Source of the DNA: an uncultured Pelagibacteraceae bacterium
GTDB lineage: Bacteria; Pseudomonadota; Alphaproteobacteria; Pelagibacterales; Pelagibacteraceae
Assembly (NCBI GenBank): GCA_902581695.1
Contig: CACHOW010000005.1
Location: forward strand, 1-54,514
Length of the DNA stretch: 54,514 bases
Direction: 5' to 3'
The notes below the pieces were generated by a model. That model was given only the letters and a program-made list of their open reading frames with translations. It searched no databases and was not told where the DNA came from. A program made the position numbers and the translations under genes. Position 1 is the stretch's first letter. Each line of letters begins with the position of its first letter. Positions 8,845 to 19,090 of this stretch are shown here, in pieces.

Positions 8845-11700
8845 ATGATTAAAAAGATAGTTATTAAGGGAGCTAAAGAACATAATTTGAAGAATATTTC
8901 TTTAGAAATACCTAAAGATAAATTTGTTGTAATAACTGGCTTATCTGGTTCAGGAAAATCTTCTCTTGCATTTGATACAGTTTATGCTGAAGGGCAAAGA
9001 AGATATGTAGAGAGCTTGTCAGCATATGCTAGACAGTTTTTAGACAAAATGAAAAAACCTAATGTTGATTTAATTGAGGGCTTAAGTCCTGCTATATCGA
9101 TAGAACAAAAAAATACGTCTAAAAATCCTAGATCAACCGTCGCTACTGTAACAGAAATCTATGATTACATGAGAGTTTTGTACGCTAGAGCAGGAATACC
9201 CTACTCACCATTCACTGGCAAACCAATAGAATCTCAAACGGTTTCTCAAATAGTAGATAAAATTAAAGGATTACCAAAAAAATCAACTATTTATCTTTAT
9301 GCTCCTGTTGTTAGAGGTCGTAAAGGTGAATACAGAAAAGAAATTTTAGGTTTTAAAAAAAGAGGATTTAGAAAAATAAAAATCGATAACGTTTTGTACG
9401 ATATAGAAAAAGCTCCTGAATTAAATAAAAAAATTAAGCATGATATATCCATTCTAGTTGATAGAATTGTATTAAATACATCTTTAGGAAATAGATTGGC
9501 AGAGGCAATTGAAACATCAATAAATTTAGCTAATGGCCTATTATTTGTTGAATACGAAGATGAAACGTTGCCTAAAAAGTTTAGAAAATTAGAAAAACTA
9601 ATATTTTCTACGAAGTTTGCTTGTCCTGAGAGTGGTTTTACAATTGAAGAAATAGAACCAAGATTGTTCTCTTTCAACAGTCCTTTTGGTGCATGTGAAG
9701 AATGTGAAGGTATTGGCATTAAGTTGAATGTTGACCCCAATTTAGTAATTCCAAATGAGAAAAAAAGTATTGCCAACGGCGCTATAGAACCATGGGCAAA
9801 AACTACAACTTTATATTATGCCCAAACACTAACCTCATTATCAAAACACTATGGTTTTTCAATGGATGATAAGTGGTCGAAACTGTCAAAAAAGATTAAG
9901 GATATAATTCTTTATGGTTCAGATGATGAGGAAATAAAATTTTCATATGACGATGGTTATGAGAAATATTCTCATAAAAAAACATTTGAAGGTGTTATTA
10001 ATAATTTAGAAAGAAGATATCTTGAGACTGATAGTGACTGGAAGCGAGAAGAAATTTCACAATATCAATCAGATACAAAATGTGAGAGATGCAATGGCCA
10101 CAGACTCAAAGATGAAGCACTTTGTGTAAAAATAGATGGCTTACATATTAGTGAAGTTACTGAAAAGTCCATTTCAGATGCAGCTAAATGGTTTGAAAAT
10201 CTTAAAAATAATTTAGATAAGCGACAAATAAAAATAGCTGAACACATTTTAAAAGAAATAAATGAAAGATTAACATTTTTATTAAATGTAGGTTTAGATT
10301 ATTTAACACTTTCGAGGGAGTCTGGAACCCTTTCAGGAGGTGAGGCCCAGAGAATTAGATTGGCATCACAAATAGGTTCAGGCTTAACTGGTGTATTATA
10401 TGTTCTTGATGAACCCTCAATAGGTTTACATCAGAAAGATAATGTTAAACTTATTAATGCTTTAAAAAGATTGAGAGATTTAGGTAATACAGTAATTGTA
10501 GTTGAACATGATACTGAAACTATGGAAAATGCAGATCACATAATTGATCTTGGTCCTGAAGCTGGTAACAATGGTGGTGAAATTGTAGCACAAGGTTCTT
10601 TTAAAGACATTAGTCAAAACAAGGATAGCATTACCGGAAAGTATCTCTCAAATAAGTTAAAAATTAATATTCCTCAAAAAAGACGTTTAGCAAAAAACGG
10701 TAGATTTTTAGAAATTACAGGAGCTACAGGGAACAATTTAGATAATGTTAATTTAAAGATACCTTTAGGTAGTTTAACTTGTGTTACAGGTGTATCTGGT
10801 AGTGGCAAATCTACTCTTGTATTACAAACTTTGTATAATGCTCTTAATTTAACTTTGAATAACAATAAATCTAGAAAAATTCCAAAACCGTTTAAAGGTT
10901 TTAAGGGAACTGAATTAATTGATAAGATAATCGATATAGATCAGTCACCAATCGGAAGAACTCCAAGATCTAATCCAGCAACTTATACTGGAGCTTTCGG
11001 TCCAATTAGAGATTGGTTCACTGGATTACCAGAGTCAAAAACAAGGGGATATAAGCCAGGAAGATTTTCGTTTAATGTTAGAGGAGGTAGATGTGAGGCT
11101 TGTGAGGGAGATGGTGTGATTACATATGAAATGCACTTTCTGCCTGACGTATATATTCAATGTGATGAATGCAAGGGAACTCGATATAATCGTGAAACCC
11201 TCGAAATTAAATTTAAAGATAAAAGTATTGCTGATGTTCTTAATATGACCGTAGACGAAGGTTGTGAGTACTTTGAAAATATCTCCAATATAAAGACTAA
11301 ATTGTTAACACTAAAAAAAGTTGGTCTGGGTTACATAAAAATAGGTCAACAAGCAACAACTCTCTCTGGGGGTGAGGCTCAAAGAATTAAATTAGCAAAA
11401 GAATTATCTAAAAGATCAACAGGTAGGACAATGTATATATTAGATGAGCCAACTACTGGATTACATCAACATGACATAAAGAAATTACTCGAGATTCTTC
11501 ATACATTTGTTGCTTTGGGCAATACTGTCGTAGTTATAGAGCATAATTTGGATGTAATTAAAACTGCAGATTATATTGTAGATATGGGTCCAGAGGGAGG
11601 CGTAAAAGGTGGAAAAATTATTGCTGAAGGAAAACCAGAGGAAATTTGCAAGATTAATGAGAGTTATACAGGAAAGTTTTTAAAACCACTTTTGAACTAA
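8845..11700 (+). CDS. uvrA: Excinuclease ABC subunit A
   Basis: A 951-residue UvrA, the damage-recognition ATPase of nucleotide excision repair. It has two ABC modules: Walker A 'GLSGSGKSS' (about 32-40) and 'GVSGSGKST' (about 650), with signature 'LSGGEAQRI' at about 495 and 841 and Walker B '[10 protein letters not shown]' and '[10 protein letters not shown]'. The C-terminal zinc finger is intact ('RCEACEGDG' to 'CDECKGTRY', about 750-780). The first zinc finger reads CPES instead of CPxC, followed by CEEC, so one cysteine is serine; the same substitution is familiar in other alphaproteobacterial UvrA proteins. Length is normal for the family. Confidence 0.97.
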   Translation: MIKKIVIKGAKEHNLKNISLEIPKDKFVVITGLSGSGKSSLAFDTVYAEGQRRYVESLSAYARQFLDKMKKPNVDLIEGLSPAISIEQKNTSKNPRSTVATVTEIYDYMRVLYARAGIPYSPFTGKPIESQTVSQIVDKIKGLPKKSTIYLYAPVVRGRKGEYRKEILGFKKRGFRKIKIDNVLYDIEKAPELNKKIKHDISILVDRIVLNTSLGNRLAEAIETSINLANGLLFVEYEDETLPKKFRKLEKLIFSTKFACPESGFTIEEIEPRLFSFNSPFGACEECEGIGIKLNVDPNLVIPNEKKSIANGAIEPWAKTTTLYYAQTLTSLSKHYGFSMDDKWSKLSKKIKDIILYGSDDEEIKFSYDDGYEKYSHKKTFEGVINNLERRYLETDSDWKREEISQYQSDTKCERCNGHRLKDEALCVKIDGLHISEVTEKSISDAAKWFENLKNNLDKRQIKIAEHILKEINERLTFLLNVGLDYLTLSRESGTLSGGEAQRIRLASQIGSGLTGVLYVLDEPSIGLHQKDNVKLINALKRLRDLGNTVIVVEHDTETMENADHIIDLGPEAGNNGGEIVAQGSFKDISQNKDSITGKYLSNKLKINIPQKRRLAKNGRFLEITGATGNNLDNVNLKIPLGSLTCVTGVSGSGKSTLVLQTLYNALNLTLNNNKSRKIPKPFKGFKGTELIDKIIDIDQSPIGRTPRSNPATYTGAFGPIRDWFTGLPESKTRGYKPGRFSFNVRGGRCEACEGDGVITYEMHFLPDVYIQCDECKGTRYNRETLEIKFKDKSIADVLNMTVDEGCEYFENISNIKTKLLTLKKVGLGYIKIGQQATTLSGGEAQRIKLAKELSKRSTGRTMYILDEPTTGLHQHDIKKLLEILHTFVALGNTVVVIEHNLDVIKTADYIVDMGPEGGVKGGKIIAEGKPEEICKINESYTGKFLKPLLN

Positions 11701-11743
11701 ATTTATATTGTTATGTTTAATCTAATTAGTATATAATTAAGAT

Positions 11744-12346
11744 ATGAGTAATTTACTTTCATCTTTATCAAAAACAATCCATGTTTCAGCAATAATAGCT
11801 ATTTTGTTATTTGTTGGCATGTTCTTTCAAAATGAAGGTTTTGCTTTCGATAGAATTTTTTGGAGCTGGGTAGCAAGATATACACATGTTATAGTTGGAA
11901 TAATGTGGATTGGATTACTTTGGTATTTTAACTTTGTTCAAATTCCAAATATGGCAAAAATTCCAGATGAACAAAAACCTGCAATAGGAAAAGTAATAGC
12001 TCCAGCGGCACTTTTTTATTTTAGATGGGCTGCAGCTTTTACAGTTTTATCAGGTTTAATACTTGCGGGACTTAATGGATATTTACACGATGCAATGACT
12101 TTAAGCATTGGGTCGGGTATACCAAAACATACTGCTATAGGAATAGGTATGTGGCTTGGCTTGGTAATGGCTTTTAATGTATGGTTTGTTATTTGGCCAA
12201 ATCAAAAGAGAGCATTAGGAATAGTTGAATGTGATCCAGAATTGAAGGCTAAATCAGCTAAAACTGCAATGTTGTTTTCTAGGACGAACACATTACTTTC
12301 TTTACCAATGTTGCTTACAATGGTAGCAGCACAGAATTTATATTAA
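11744..12346 (+). CDS. PuuD-like urate hydroxylase-family membrane protein
   Basis: A 200-residue integral membrane protein with about five hydrophobic segments. It resembles the membrane domain of the PuuD / 'urate oxidase N-terminal' family (DUF989): 'WVARYTHVIVGIMWIGLLWYFNF', 'YFRWAAAFTVLSGLIL' and 'FNVWFVIWPNQKRAL'. Full-length PuuD also carries a C-terminal cytochrome c domain with CxxCH, absent here, so calling it a urate hydroxylase would overreach; the true substrate is unknown. Histidines in 'RYTH' and 'PKHTA' could bind heme or another cofactor. It follows uvrA on the same strand after 43 bases and is convergent with secF, overlapping it by 4 bases. Confidence 0.7.
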   Translation: MSNLLSSLSKTIHVSAIIAILLFVGMFFQNEGFAFDRIFWSWVARYTHVIVGIMWIGLLWYFNFVQIPNMAKIPDEQKPAIGKVIAPAALFYFRWAAAFTVLSGLILAGLNGYLHDAMTLSIGSGIPKHTAIGIGMWLGLVMAFNVWFVIWPNQKRALGIVECDPELKAKSAKTAMLFSRTNTLLSLPMLLTMVAAQNLY

Positions 12347-13230
12347 TTTTTATCGTCTTCTTTTAAAATAGTTTTCTGAGAAACCTTAAGTCTTACTAAT
12401 ACTGTGTTTGCGATATAAATAGAGGAATATGTTCCAAAAAGAACACCAAAAATCATTGCTAAAGAAAAGCCTTTTAATATTTCGCCCCCAAAGAAAAATA
12501 TAGATAATAAAGCTAACAAAGTTGTTATTGATGTTATTAACGTTCTAGACAATGTTTCGTTAATAGAAATATTTGTTAACTCAAAAATTTTAATATCAGA
12601 ATGTTTTCTTAAATTTTCTCTAACTCTATCAAATATAACTACAGTATCATTCATTGAATAACCAACAATTGTTAACACAGCAGCAATAATTGAAAGATTT
12701 ATTTCGAGACCAAGTAAAGAAAATAATCCTAAAGTAACTATAACATCATGAAACAAAGCTAATATAGCCCCAAGACTAAATTGCCATTCAAATCTTATCC
12801 AAATATAGATAAGCATTAATATTAGAGCAACTGTTATTGCTATGACTCCAGATCTTAATAATTCGGCACTTACTTTTGGACCAACATTTTCTACTCTTCT
12901 AAAATTAAAGTTATTTCCAAAAGATTTATCTAGGTTTGATTTAATTTCTTCTATTACATTTTTATTGTTGCTATTTTCAAATTTTATCAAAAAATCTGTT
13001 TGATTACCAAAGTTTTTAACCGAAACATCACCTAGGTTCATTTGATTTAGATTGTCCCTCAATGATGAAACATTAATCTTACTATCTGTTGATCTTAGTT
13101 CAATCAGAGTTCCTCCTTTAAAATCAATTCCAAAATTCAAACCTTTGAAAACTAAAAAAAATAATGAAATAACAACTAATGAAATTGATAAAATGTTAAA
13201 TTGATTATAATATTTATTAAAAGGAATCAT
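12343..13230 (-). CDS. secF: Protein translocase subunit SecF
   Basis: A 295-residue SecF, partner of SecD in the proton-driven complex that helps pull proteins through SecYEG. The first transmembrane helix is at about residues 13-31, followed by the signature 'GLNFGIDFKGGTLIELR', a periplasmic P4-like domain, then five more helices containing 'VGYSMNDTVVIFDRVREN'. It starts directly after the secD stop (no spacer), the standard yajC-secD-secF order. It is the last gene of the yajC-secDF run and meets the PuuD-like gene tail to tail. Confidence 0.97.
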   Translation of the reverse strand: MIPFNKYYNQFNILSISLVVISLFFLVFKGLNFGIDFKGGTLIELRSTDSKINVSSLRDNLNQMNLGDVSVKNFGNQTDFLIKFENSNNKNVIEEIKSNLDKSFGNNFNFRRVENVGPKVSAELLRSGVIAITVALILMLIYIWIRFEWQFSLGAILALFHDVIVTLGLFSLLGLEINLSIIAAVLTIVGYSMNDTVVIFDRVRENLRKHSDIKIFELTNISINETLSRTLITSITTLLALLSIFFFGGEILKGFSLAMIFGVLFGTYSSIYIANTVLVRLKVSQKTILKEDDKN

Positions 13231-14784
13231 CTAAATTAGGCCCTCTTTATCTTTATTTTTTGAGACATACAAAACAGTTAATAATCTAGCTATAAAATAT
13301 ACAGAAAAAAGAGTGGTAAAAATTCCGACTCCTAGGGTTAAAGAGAAACCTTTTATTGGACCTGAGCCCATGAAAAATAGAATTATTGCAGCTAACAAGG
13401 TTGTTATATTTGCATCAAGGATTGCTGTTCTTGATTTTGTATATCCACTATCGAAAGCTATTAAATTATTCTTTTCATTTTTTAATTCCTCTTTAATTCT
13501 CTCAAAAATTAGAACATTAGCATCAACTGCCATACCAACTGTTAAAATTATTCCAGCAATTCCAGGTAAAGTTAAAGTTGCTTCAAAAATTGTTAAAACA
13601 CCAATCAATAGAAATAAGTTTATAATTAATGCCACATTAGTGATAAGCCCAAATATTCTATATTTTAGAAAAATAAATAAGATGACAAGTAAAAATCCAA
13701 TTATCAAAGCGATCATTCCTGCATTAATTGAGTCTTGACCTAAATCCGGACCAACTGTTCTCTCCTCAATTATATTTAAGGGTGCCGGTAATGCTCCAGA
13801 TCTCAACAACAGAGCTAAATCAGTAGCAGACTGAAATGTAAAGCCACCACTTATTTGACCTGAGCCACTTGCTATTGTGTCTCTTATAACCGGTGCACTT
13901 ATAATTTTTCCATCTAAAACTATTGCTAATTGTTTGCCTATACCAGTAGATGTAGCTTTTCCAAATCTTTTAGCACCTACTCTATCAAGCGTAAAAGAAA
14001 CAACTGTTTCGTTATTTTCAGTGTCCATTCTTGGTTGTGCATCTAGAAGATTATCACCACTTAAAACTATTCTTTTGCTTACTATTGCTTCATCTGGACT
14101 ATCTTCATATTTTAATTTTTCAGCCCCAAAGGAGTCTTCATTATTATTTGTAACAAATCTGAAAGTTAAATTCGCCGTTTTACCAAGTAAAGATTTAATT
14201 CTCATAGGATCATCTAATCCTGGTAGCTCAACTAAAATTCTATCATTACCACGTTTAAGGATGTTAGGTTCATTTGTACCTATCTCATCAATTCTTCTTC
14301 TTACAATTTCCAAAGCTTGATCTTGAGATGATGTTTTAATTTCAATTATTCCTTGTCTTGAATAATTAACTATAAATAAATTATTATCTTCGATAATATC
14401 TAGTTGATGTGATTTAAATCTGGGATAATACGGATTTATATCACTTTCTTCATCAGTAAAAGCCTCTAATATTGTATCCTTAAATTTGTTATCTACAGAA
14501 AATGATAATTTTTGATTTGTAAGTTTAATATTATTAATTCTAATGTTTTTTTCTTTAAAGTAATTTCTTAGGGTAATTGATAAATTCTGAAGCTTCTGCT
14601 CAATGACAGGTGTATTATCAATTTCCAATAATAAATAAGATCCACCTTGTAAATCTAAGCCAAGATTTATTCTTTTATTCAATAATTTATTGCTTGAGTC
14701 TAAAAGATTTGAGGAGGCTAATAAGATGAATACTAATGATATTAATGAAACAAAAATTATTCTTAATTTTGAAAAGTATAACAC
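13231..14784 (-). CDS. secD: Protein translocase subunit SecD
   Basis: A 517-residue SecD. It has an N-terminal transmembrane helix (about 8-26), the signature 'NLGLDLQGGSYLLLEID', a large periplasmic P1 region ('VRRRIDEIGTNEPNILKRG'), then five C-terminal helices beginning near 'GMIALIIGFLLVILFIF', with 'VGMAVDANVLIFERIKEE' containing the conserved aspartate of the proton path. With SecF and YajC it forms the accessory complex of the Sec translocon. Slightly shorter than E. coli SecD (615) but typical for alphaproteobacteria. yajC lies 16 bases upstream. Confidence 0.97.
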   Translation of the reverse strand: MLYFSKLRIIFVSLISLVFILLASSNLLDSSNKLLNKRINLGLDLQGGSYLLLEIDNTPVIEQKLQNLSITLRNYFKEKNIRINNIKLTNQKLSFSVDNKFKDTILEAFTDEESDINPYYPRFKSHQLDIIEDNNLFIVNYSRQGIIEIKTSSQDQALEIVRRRIDEIGTNEPNILKRGNDRILVELPGLDDPMRIKSLLGKTANLTFRFVTNNNEDSFGAEKLKYEDSPDEAIVSKRIVLSGDNLLDAQPRMDTENNETVVSFTLDRVGAKRFGKATSTGIGKQLAIVLDGKIISAPVIRDTIASGSGQISGGFTFQSATDLALLLRSGALPAPLNIIEERTVGPDLGQDSINAGMIALIIGFLLVILFIFLKYRIFGLITNVALIINLFLLIGVLTIFEATLTLPGIAGIILTVGMAVDANVLIFERIKEELKNEKNNLIAFDSGYTKSRTAILDANITTLLAAIILFFMGSGPIKGFSLTLGVGIFTTLFSVYFIARLLTVLYVSKNKDKEGLI

Positions 14785-14800
14785 TTTATCTGGGCAAAAT

Positions 14801-15088
14801 TTATTTCTTAACTTCTTGAGAATTCATCAAACTTTGAATGCCAGTTCCTCTAATTACTTCAACTGTAACATTGTCAGCAATTTCTACTTCAACTTTGTCA
14901 TTGTCTATTACTCTAGAAATTGTTCCAGTAATACCACCAGAGGTTACAACTTTATCCCCTTTTTTTAAACTCTCAACCATTGCCTTGTGTTCTTTTACTT
15001 TTTTTTGTTGCGGCCTTATCAAGAAAAAGTAAAAAATTACAAAAATTAGTATTAACGGTATAAATTGACCTATTCCTGCACTTTCCAT
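14801..15088 (-). CDS. yajC: Preprotein translocase subunit YajC
   Basis: A 95-residue single-pass inner-membrane protein. The transmembrane helix (about residues 9-23, 'FIPLILIFVIFYFFLI') is followed by the family hallmark 'RPQQKKVKEHK' and the 'KKGDKVVTSGGITGTI' segment of the cytoplasmic domain. YajC binds SecDF. First gene of the yajC-secD-secF operon; a 54-base spacer separates it from serS upstream. Confidence 0.96.
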   Translation of the reverse strand: MESAGIGQFIPLILIFVIFYFFLIRPQQKKVKEHKAMVESLKKGDKVVTSGGITGTISRVIDNDKVEVEIADNVTVEVIRGTGIQSLMNSQEVKK

Positions 15089-15142
15089 AAAACTCCTTAA
15101 TTAAAAATGAATATTTATACTATCTAAAGGGTTAAAACAACT

Positions 15143-16402
15143 TTAATTGAGTGAAATTTTTTCCAAATTGTTCATATAGGGTCTAAGAATTTTTGGAATA
15201 GTTATTGAACCATCCTTTTGTTGATAATTTTCTAATATAGCGATGAGAGTTCTACCAACAGCTAAACCACTTCCATTAAGAGTTCCGGCATAAAGGGTCT
15301 CTTGATTTGGATCTTTATATCTAGTTTTCATTCTTACTGATTGAAAAGTTGAACATGATGAACAAGATGAGATTTCCCTAAATTTATCTTCAGAGGGTAA
15401 CCAAACTTCAATATCATAAGTTTTTTCTGCACTAAAGCCCATATCACCAGAACATAAAATCATTTTTCTATAAGGTAGTTCTAGAAGATCTAAAATTTTG
15501 GTAGCACAATTAGTCATTCTTTCTAGTTCTTCTAGACATTTGTTTTGTTCAACAATACTAACCATCTCAACTTTATAAAATTGATGCTGTCTAATCATGC
15601 CCCTTGTATCTTTTCCATAACTACCAGCTTCTTTTCTAAAGCAGGGAGTTGATGCTACAAATCTTAAGGGTAAAGACTTTAAGTCAATTATTTTGTCTTT
15701 AACTATATTAGTTAAAATTACTTCAGCAGTTGGAATTAAAAATTTTCTATCAGAATCTTTATCTAATTTAACTTCAAACTGGTCATTTTCAAATTTAGGA
15801 AGCTGGCCCGTACCAAACATTGAGTTTTCAGAAGCTAATAATGGTGGAGAAATTTCTTTATAACCATTTTGTTGAATATGTGTATCCAACATAAAATTTG
15901 AAATAGCTCTCTCTAAATAAGCTAATTTATCCTTAACAAAAACAAATCTGGAACCAGTGGTTTTAGTAGCTAAATCAAAATCAAGCATACCAAGTTTTTC
16001 ACCTAATTCGTAATGTGACTTTGGTTTAAAATCAAAATTAGGAATTTTACCAAATTTTTTAATTTCGACATTATCTTTCTCATTTTTTCCGATTGGAACA
16101 TCCTTATGTGGAATATTTGGTATATTTGATAAAATTTTTTCTAGATTCATTTTAATCGTTTTTTGCTGTTCTGATATTTGTTCAATTGAGGATGAAATTT
16201 CTTTAGATTTATTAAATAAAGTTTTGTCTTTTGATTTTGAAATATCTTTTTTTTCTTTTTCTAAGGTTTCTTTTTTTTGAATTAATTCTCTGTTTTTTAT
16301 ATCTAAATCTTTTAATTTCTTAAAATCAATTTCCACTGATCTTCCTTCTAGTGCTTTTTTAAAAGCATCAAAATCTTTTCTAATTTCTTTTAAGTTATGC
16401 AT
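15143..16402 (-). CDS. serS: Seryl-tRNA synthetase
   Basis: A 419-residue class II synthetase that charges tRNA-Ser (and tRNA-Sec where present). The N-terminal coiled-coil arm spans about residues 30-105, rich in Lys and Glu. The catalytic core has motif 2 'FRKEAGSYGKDTRGMIRQHQF' shortened here to its key parts 'FRKEAG' and 'RQHQF', and motif 3 near 'NGSGLAVGRTLIAILENYQ' (GR with active-site arginine). Length is standard. The start overlaps the end of tatC by 8 bases, so it is probably translated with the scp-tat run. Confidence 0.96.
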   Translation of the reverse strand: MHNLKEIRKDFDAFKKALEGRSVEIDFKKLKDLDIKNRELIQKKETLEKEKKDISKSKDKTLFNKSKEISSSIEQISEQQKTIKMNLEKILSNIPNIPHKDVPIGKNEKDNVEIKKFGKIPNFDFKPKSHYELGEKLGMLDFDLATKTTGSRFVFVKDKLAYLERAISNFMLDTHIQQNGYKEISPPLLASENSMFGTGQLPKFENDQFEVKLDKDSDRKFLIPTAEVILTNIVKDKIIDLKSLPLRFVASTPCFRKEAGSYGKDTRGMIRQHQFYKVEMVSIVEQNKCLEELERMTNCATKILDLLELPYRKMILCSGDMGFSAEKTYDIEVWLPSEDKFREISSCSSCSTFQSVRMKTRYKDPNQETLYAGTLNGSGLAVGRTLIAILENYQQKDGSITIPKILRPYMNNLEKISLN

Positions 16403-17165
16403 TAGTGTCTTTTAAATTTTTATTTTCTATAAATTTTACTGAAAATATTGATAATTCATATAAAATTAATAATGGGATAGCTAAACCAATTTGTGTAATT
16501 GGGTCGGGTGGTGTTAGTAATGCTGCAGCTGCAAATATAATTACTACAACATATTTTCTTCTTTTTTTCAAAAATTCAGAATCAACTAATCCTATTCTTG
16601 CCAACAAACTTAAAACAACAGGTAATTGAAAGCTTATACCAAAAGCAAATATAAGCTTCATTACTAATGAAAGATATTCATTAACTTTTGCCTCTAACTG
16701 AATGGGTAAAGTAGTTGATAATCCAGTACTCTCAAAAGATAAAAAAAACTTAATAGCTAAAGGCATAATTAGATAATAAACAAGCATCCCACCTAAAAAA
16801 AATAAAATAGGTGTTAAAACTAAATAAGGCAATATTGCAATTTTTTCATGTTTATAGAGACCAGGTGCAATAAACTTCCATATTTGCATCAAAATAAAAG
16901 GACATGTTACAAAGAAAGCAGTAAAAAAAGAAACTTTTAAATAAGTTAAAAAAGTTTCTTGAAGTGCAGTAAAAATCAGTCTTCTATCAGAACCATCATC
17001 CTTTACAGCTTTAGCAAAAGGTTCAACTAAAAAACCATATAAGTGTTCAGCAAAAAAATAGCAAGCAACAAAGAAGATGGCTAAAAATATAAAACTGTTA
17101 ATAAGTCTTTTTCTAAGTTCAGCTAAATGACTTATAAAGCCACCTTCTTTTTCATCAGGATTCAT
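16395..17165 (-). CDS. tatC: Sec-independent protein translocase TatC
   Basis: A 256-residue TatC, the receptor of the twin-arginine translocase, which exports folded proteins. The cytoplasmic N-terminus has the conserved 'SHLAELRKRLINS' motif that binds the twin-arginine signal, and six hydrophobic helices follow, with 'FAFGISFQLPVVL' and 'LTPPDPITQIGLAIPL' typical of the family. It overlaps tatB by 11 bases. A likely client in this window is the PhoX phosphatase (31263-33179), which carries a twin-arginine signal. Confidence 0.97.
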   Translation of the reverse strand: MNPDEKEGGFISHLAELRKRLINSFIFLAIFFVACYFFAEHLYGFLVEPFAKAVKDDGSDRRLIFTALQETFLTYLKVSFFTAFFVTCPFILMQIWKFIAPGLYKHEKIAILPYLVLTPILFFLGGMLVYYLIMPLAIKFFLSFESTGLSTTLPIQLEAKVNEYLSLVMKLIFAFGISFQLPVVLSLLARIGLVDSEFLKKRRKYVVVIIFAAAALLTPPDPITQIGLAIPLLILYELSIFSVKFIENKNLKDTNA

Positions 17166-17367
17166 CTTTTTTTTCTTCTTTTTTTTCTGTCTGATTATCT
17201 TCTATATCAATATTAGAGACTTCATTTTGAATATTGTTGATATATTTTTTAGCAGTTCCAATCATAGAACCTACTTTTTTTAACATCACTGGAAAGTCTT
17301 TTGGTCCTAGAACAATAATTGCTATCGCTACTACAATTAAAATCTCAAACCAACCAATAGTAGGCAT
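17155..17367 (-). CDS. tatB: Sec-independent protein translocase TatB (short)
   Basis: A 70-residue TatB-type subunit. It has one N-terminal transmembrane helix ('GWFEILIVVAIAIIVLGP', with the conserved Glu and the GP hinge), then an amphipathic helix 'KDFPVMLKKVGSMIGTAKKYINNI' in part and an acidic/lysine-rich tail. It is much shorter than E. coli TatB (171), which fits genome streamlining. Assignment as TatB rather than TatA rests on the FEILIVVAIAIIVLGP pattern and on its position between tatA and tatC. Confidence 0.9.
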   Translation of the reverse strand: MPTIGWFEILIVVAIAIIVLGPKDFPVMLKKVGSMIGTAKKYINNIQNEVSNIDIEDNQTEKKEEKKDES

Positions 17368-17372
17368 GTGAT

Positions 17373-17573
17373 TTATTCTTTTTTGTTTGAATCTTGATTT
17401 TCGTCAGAAATATTTTTGGTTTCTGAATCTTCAGTTGCGTCTGATGCCATTCCTTTTTTAAAACTTTTAATACCTTTGGCAACATCGCCCATTAAACTAG
17501 ATATTTTACCTCTTCCAAATAATAAAACGACAAGTATTACAACAATTGCTATTTGCCAAATTCCAATGCTCAT
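17373..17573 (-). CDS. tatA: Sec-independent protein translocase TatA
   Basis: A 66-residue TatA, the pore-forming subunit. The N-terminal helix '[21 protein letters not shown]' contains the FG hinge and is followed by the amphipathic helix '[18 protein letters not shown]' and an acidic tail. It starts the tatABC run, 69 bases downstream of scpB and 5 bases before tatB. Confidence 0.95.
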   Translation of the reverse strand: MSIGIWQIAIVVILVVLLFGRGKISSLMGDVAKGIKSFKKGMASDATEDSETKNISDENQDSNKKE

Positions 17574-17642
17574 ACAAAACTTATAACCTTTTTATTAATG
17601 ATTTAAAAGTGTCTTTTTATTATAAACCTTAAAATGATCTTT

Positions 17643-18344
17643 CTATTCATTGTCTTTTGGGTCAAGAGTGCTACTTAGCATTTCGTCTATATTTGAATAT
17701 ATATCCTCTTTTTTGTCATCTTGTTTTTCTCTATAAAACTTTCCAGTACCAAAAATAGCATTATCAATATTTGTACTATCAATTAAACCAGCAGCACCTA
17801 ATTCATCAACAGTTGGCAAATCTGATAACTTCTGAAGATTAAAATGACTTAAAAAATCATCGGTAGTAATGTACTGAATTGGTTTTCCTGGGACATCTTT
17901 TCTTCCTCCAGGTTTAACCCAGTTTAGTTCCATTAAAATTTCAAGTGTGTTTGTCCCAAAAGCTACACCTCTAATCTCTTCTATTTCTGCTCTAGTTACT
18001 GGTTGGTGATAAACAATAATTGCCAGGGTTTCAATTGCAGCTCTTGATAATTTTTTTTCAATTGTTTTTTCTTGGATCATTAAATTAGATAAATTAGGTG
18101 AGGTTCGAAAAGACCATTTTTTAGAAATACAAACAAGATTTATACCTCGGCCTGAATATTCAGATTGTAGTTTTAATAATACTTTTTCAACATCAGTCTT
18201 TTTTGAAATTTTATTTTCAATTGTTTCAATATCCAGTGGTTCAGCTGCAGCAAAAATAATAGCTTCGATTTCTTTTTCTAAAGAGGATAATTTTGTCGGA
18301 AAATCTATAATATTATCTTTTTTTTTAATTTTTTTTTTTATCAT
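17643..18344 (-). CDS. scpB: Segregation and condensation protein B
   Basis: A 233-residue ScpB, the winged-helix (kite) subunit that binds ScpA and SMC to condense and separate chromosomes. The core is recognisable: 'EKEIEAIIFAAAEPLDIE' near the start, 'SRAAIETLAIIVYHQPVTRAEIEEIRG' in part (residues about 95-121), and 'GRKDVPGKPIQYITTDDFL'. The N-terminal lysine-rich extension (about 15 residues) and an acidic C-terminal tail are less conserved. It overlaps scpA by 4 bases. Confidence 0.95.
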   Translation of the reverse strand: MIKKKIKKKDNIIDFPTKLSSLEKEIEAIIFAAAEPLDIETIENKISKKTDVEKVLLKLQSEYSGRGINLVCISKKWSFRTSPNLSNLMIQEKTIEKKLSRAAIETLAIIVYHQPVTRAEIEEIRGVAFGTNTLEILMELNWVKPGGRKDVPGKPIQYITTDDFLSHFNLQKLSDLPTVDELGAAGLIDSTNIDNAIFGTGKFYREKQDDKKEDIYSNIDEMLSSTLDPKDNE

Positions 18345-19081
18345 TTATTTTCTCTTACATAAATATCGTCAAACAGGTCTTCTTGTTTAATTTTTAAATT
18401 ACCTTCTTTGACTAACTCTAAGGAGCCAGCAAATATTCCAGCTTTACCTGTTCGCTTAAAACCACTACCTTTTTTAAAATTTTTTGGGATTAAATCATCT
18501 AATTTTTTCCAATCTAATAATTTTCCATAAAATTCTTTTATAGTTTTTATTCCTTCTTCAGCAGTAAAAACGGGCAATTTAGGAATATTCATCGTTTGAA
18601 AATCTTTTGTCATAATTATGGTTGAATAAGTTTTAAGTAGATCAAATAAATTGACCTTTAGTTCACTATTATAAATTGGTTTAATGCCTGCTTTCATCCC
18701 TCTGGTTCTTATTTCTCTTCCCAATCTTTTTCTTTTCAACATTTGTTCTGATAGTAATCTAATTAATTCTAATTTTTTTAATTGTAATTTTAATTTTTCT
18801 GCAACTTCATTAACTTTAAATTCTTCCTCAGGTGATCCAGGTAATAAAAGTTTAGATTTTAAATAAGCTAGCCAAGTAGCCATCAATAAATATTCAGAAG
18901 CAATTTCTAAATTCAAATCTTTTTCCTTAGTGATAAAATTATTAAACTGATCAGCAAGTTTTGTAATTGAAATATCTTCTAAATTAACTTTTTGTGCTTT
19001 GGCTAAATCTAATAAAACATCTAGAGGACCATTGTAATTATCAATGTCTACTTTAAATAATGCAGAATCATTTTCTATCAT
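18341..19081 (-). CDS. scpA: Segregation and condensation protein A
   Basis: A 246-residue ScpA, the kleisin that bridges SMC heads. The N-terminal domain begins 'KVDIDNYNGPLDVLLDLAKAQKVNL', of which 'YNGPLDVLLDL' is the family hallmark, and continues with 'EYLLMATWLAYLKSKLLLP'. The C-terminal winged helix normally expected in kleisins is only loosely visible. It lies 9 bases after nagZ and overlaps scpB, the typical alphaproteobacterial nagZ-scpA-scpB-tatA order. Confidence 0.95.
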   Translation of the reverse strand: MIENDSALFKVDIDNYNGPLDVLLDLAKAQKVNLEDISITKLADQFNNFITKEKDLNLEIASEYLLMATWLAYLKSKLLLPGSPEEEFKVNEVAEKLKLQLKKLELIRLLSEQMLKRKRLGREIRTRGMKAGIKPIYNSELKVNLFDLLKTYSTIIMTKDFQTMNIPKLPVFTAEEGIKTIKEFYGKLLDWKKLDDLIPKNFKKGSGFKRTGKAGIFAGSLELVKEGNLKIKQEDLFDDIYVRENK

Positions 19082-19090
19082 TTATTAATA

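Noticed and set aside
13313..14320. Plus-strand open frames of 141 and 147 residues inside secD
   Set aside because: They are antisense shadows of a clearly conserved secD gene, and their products match nothing I recognise.
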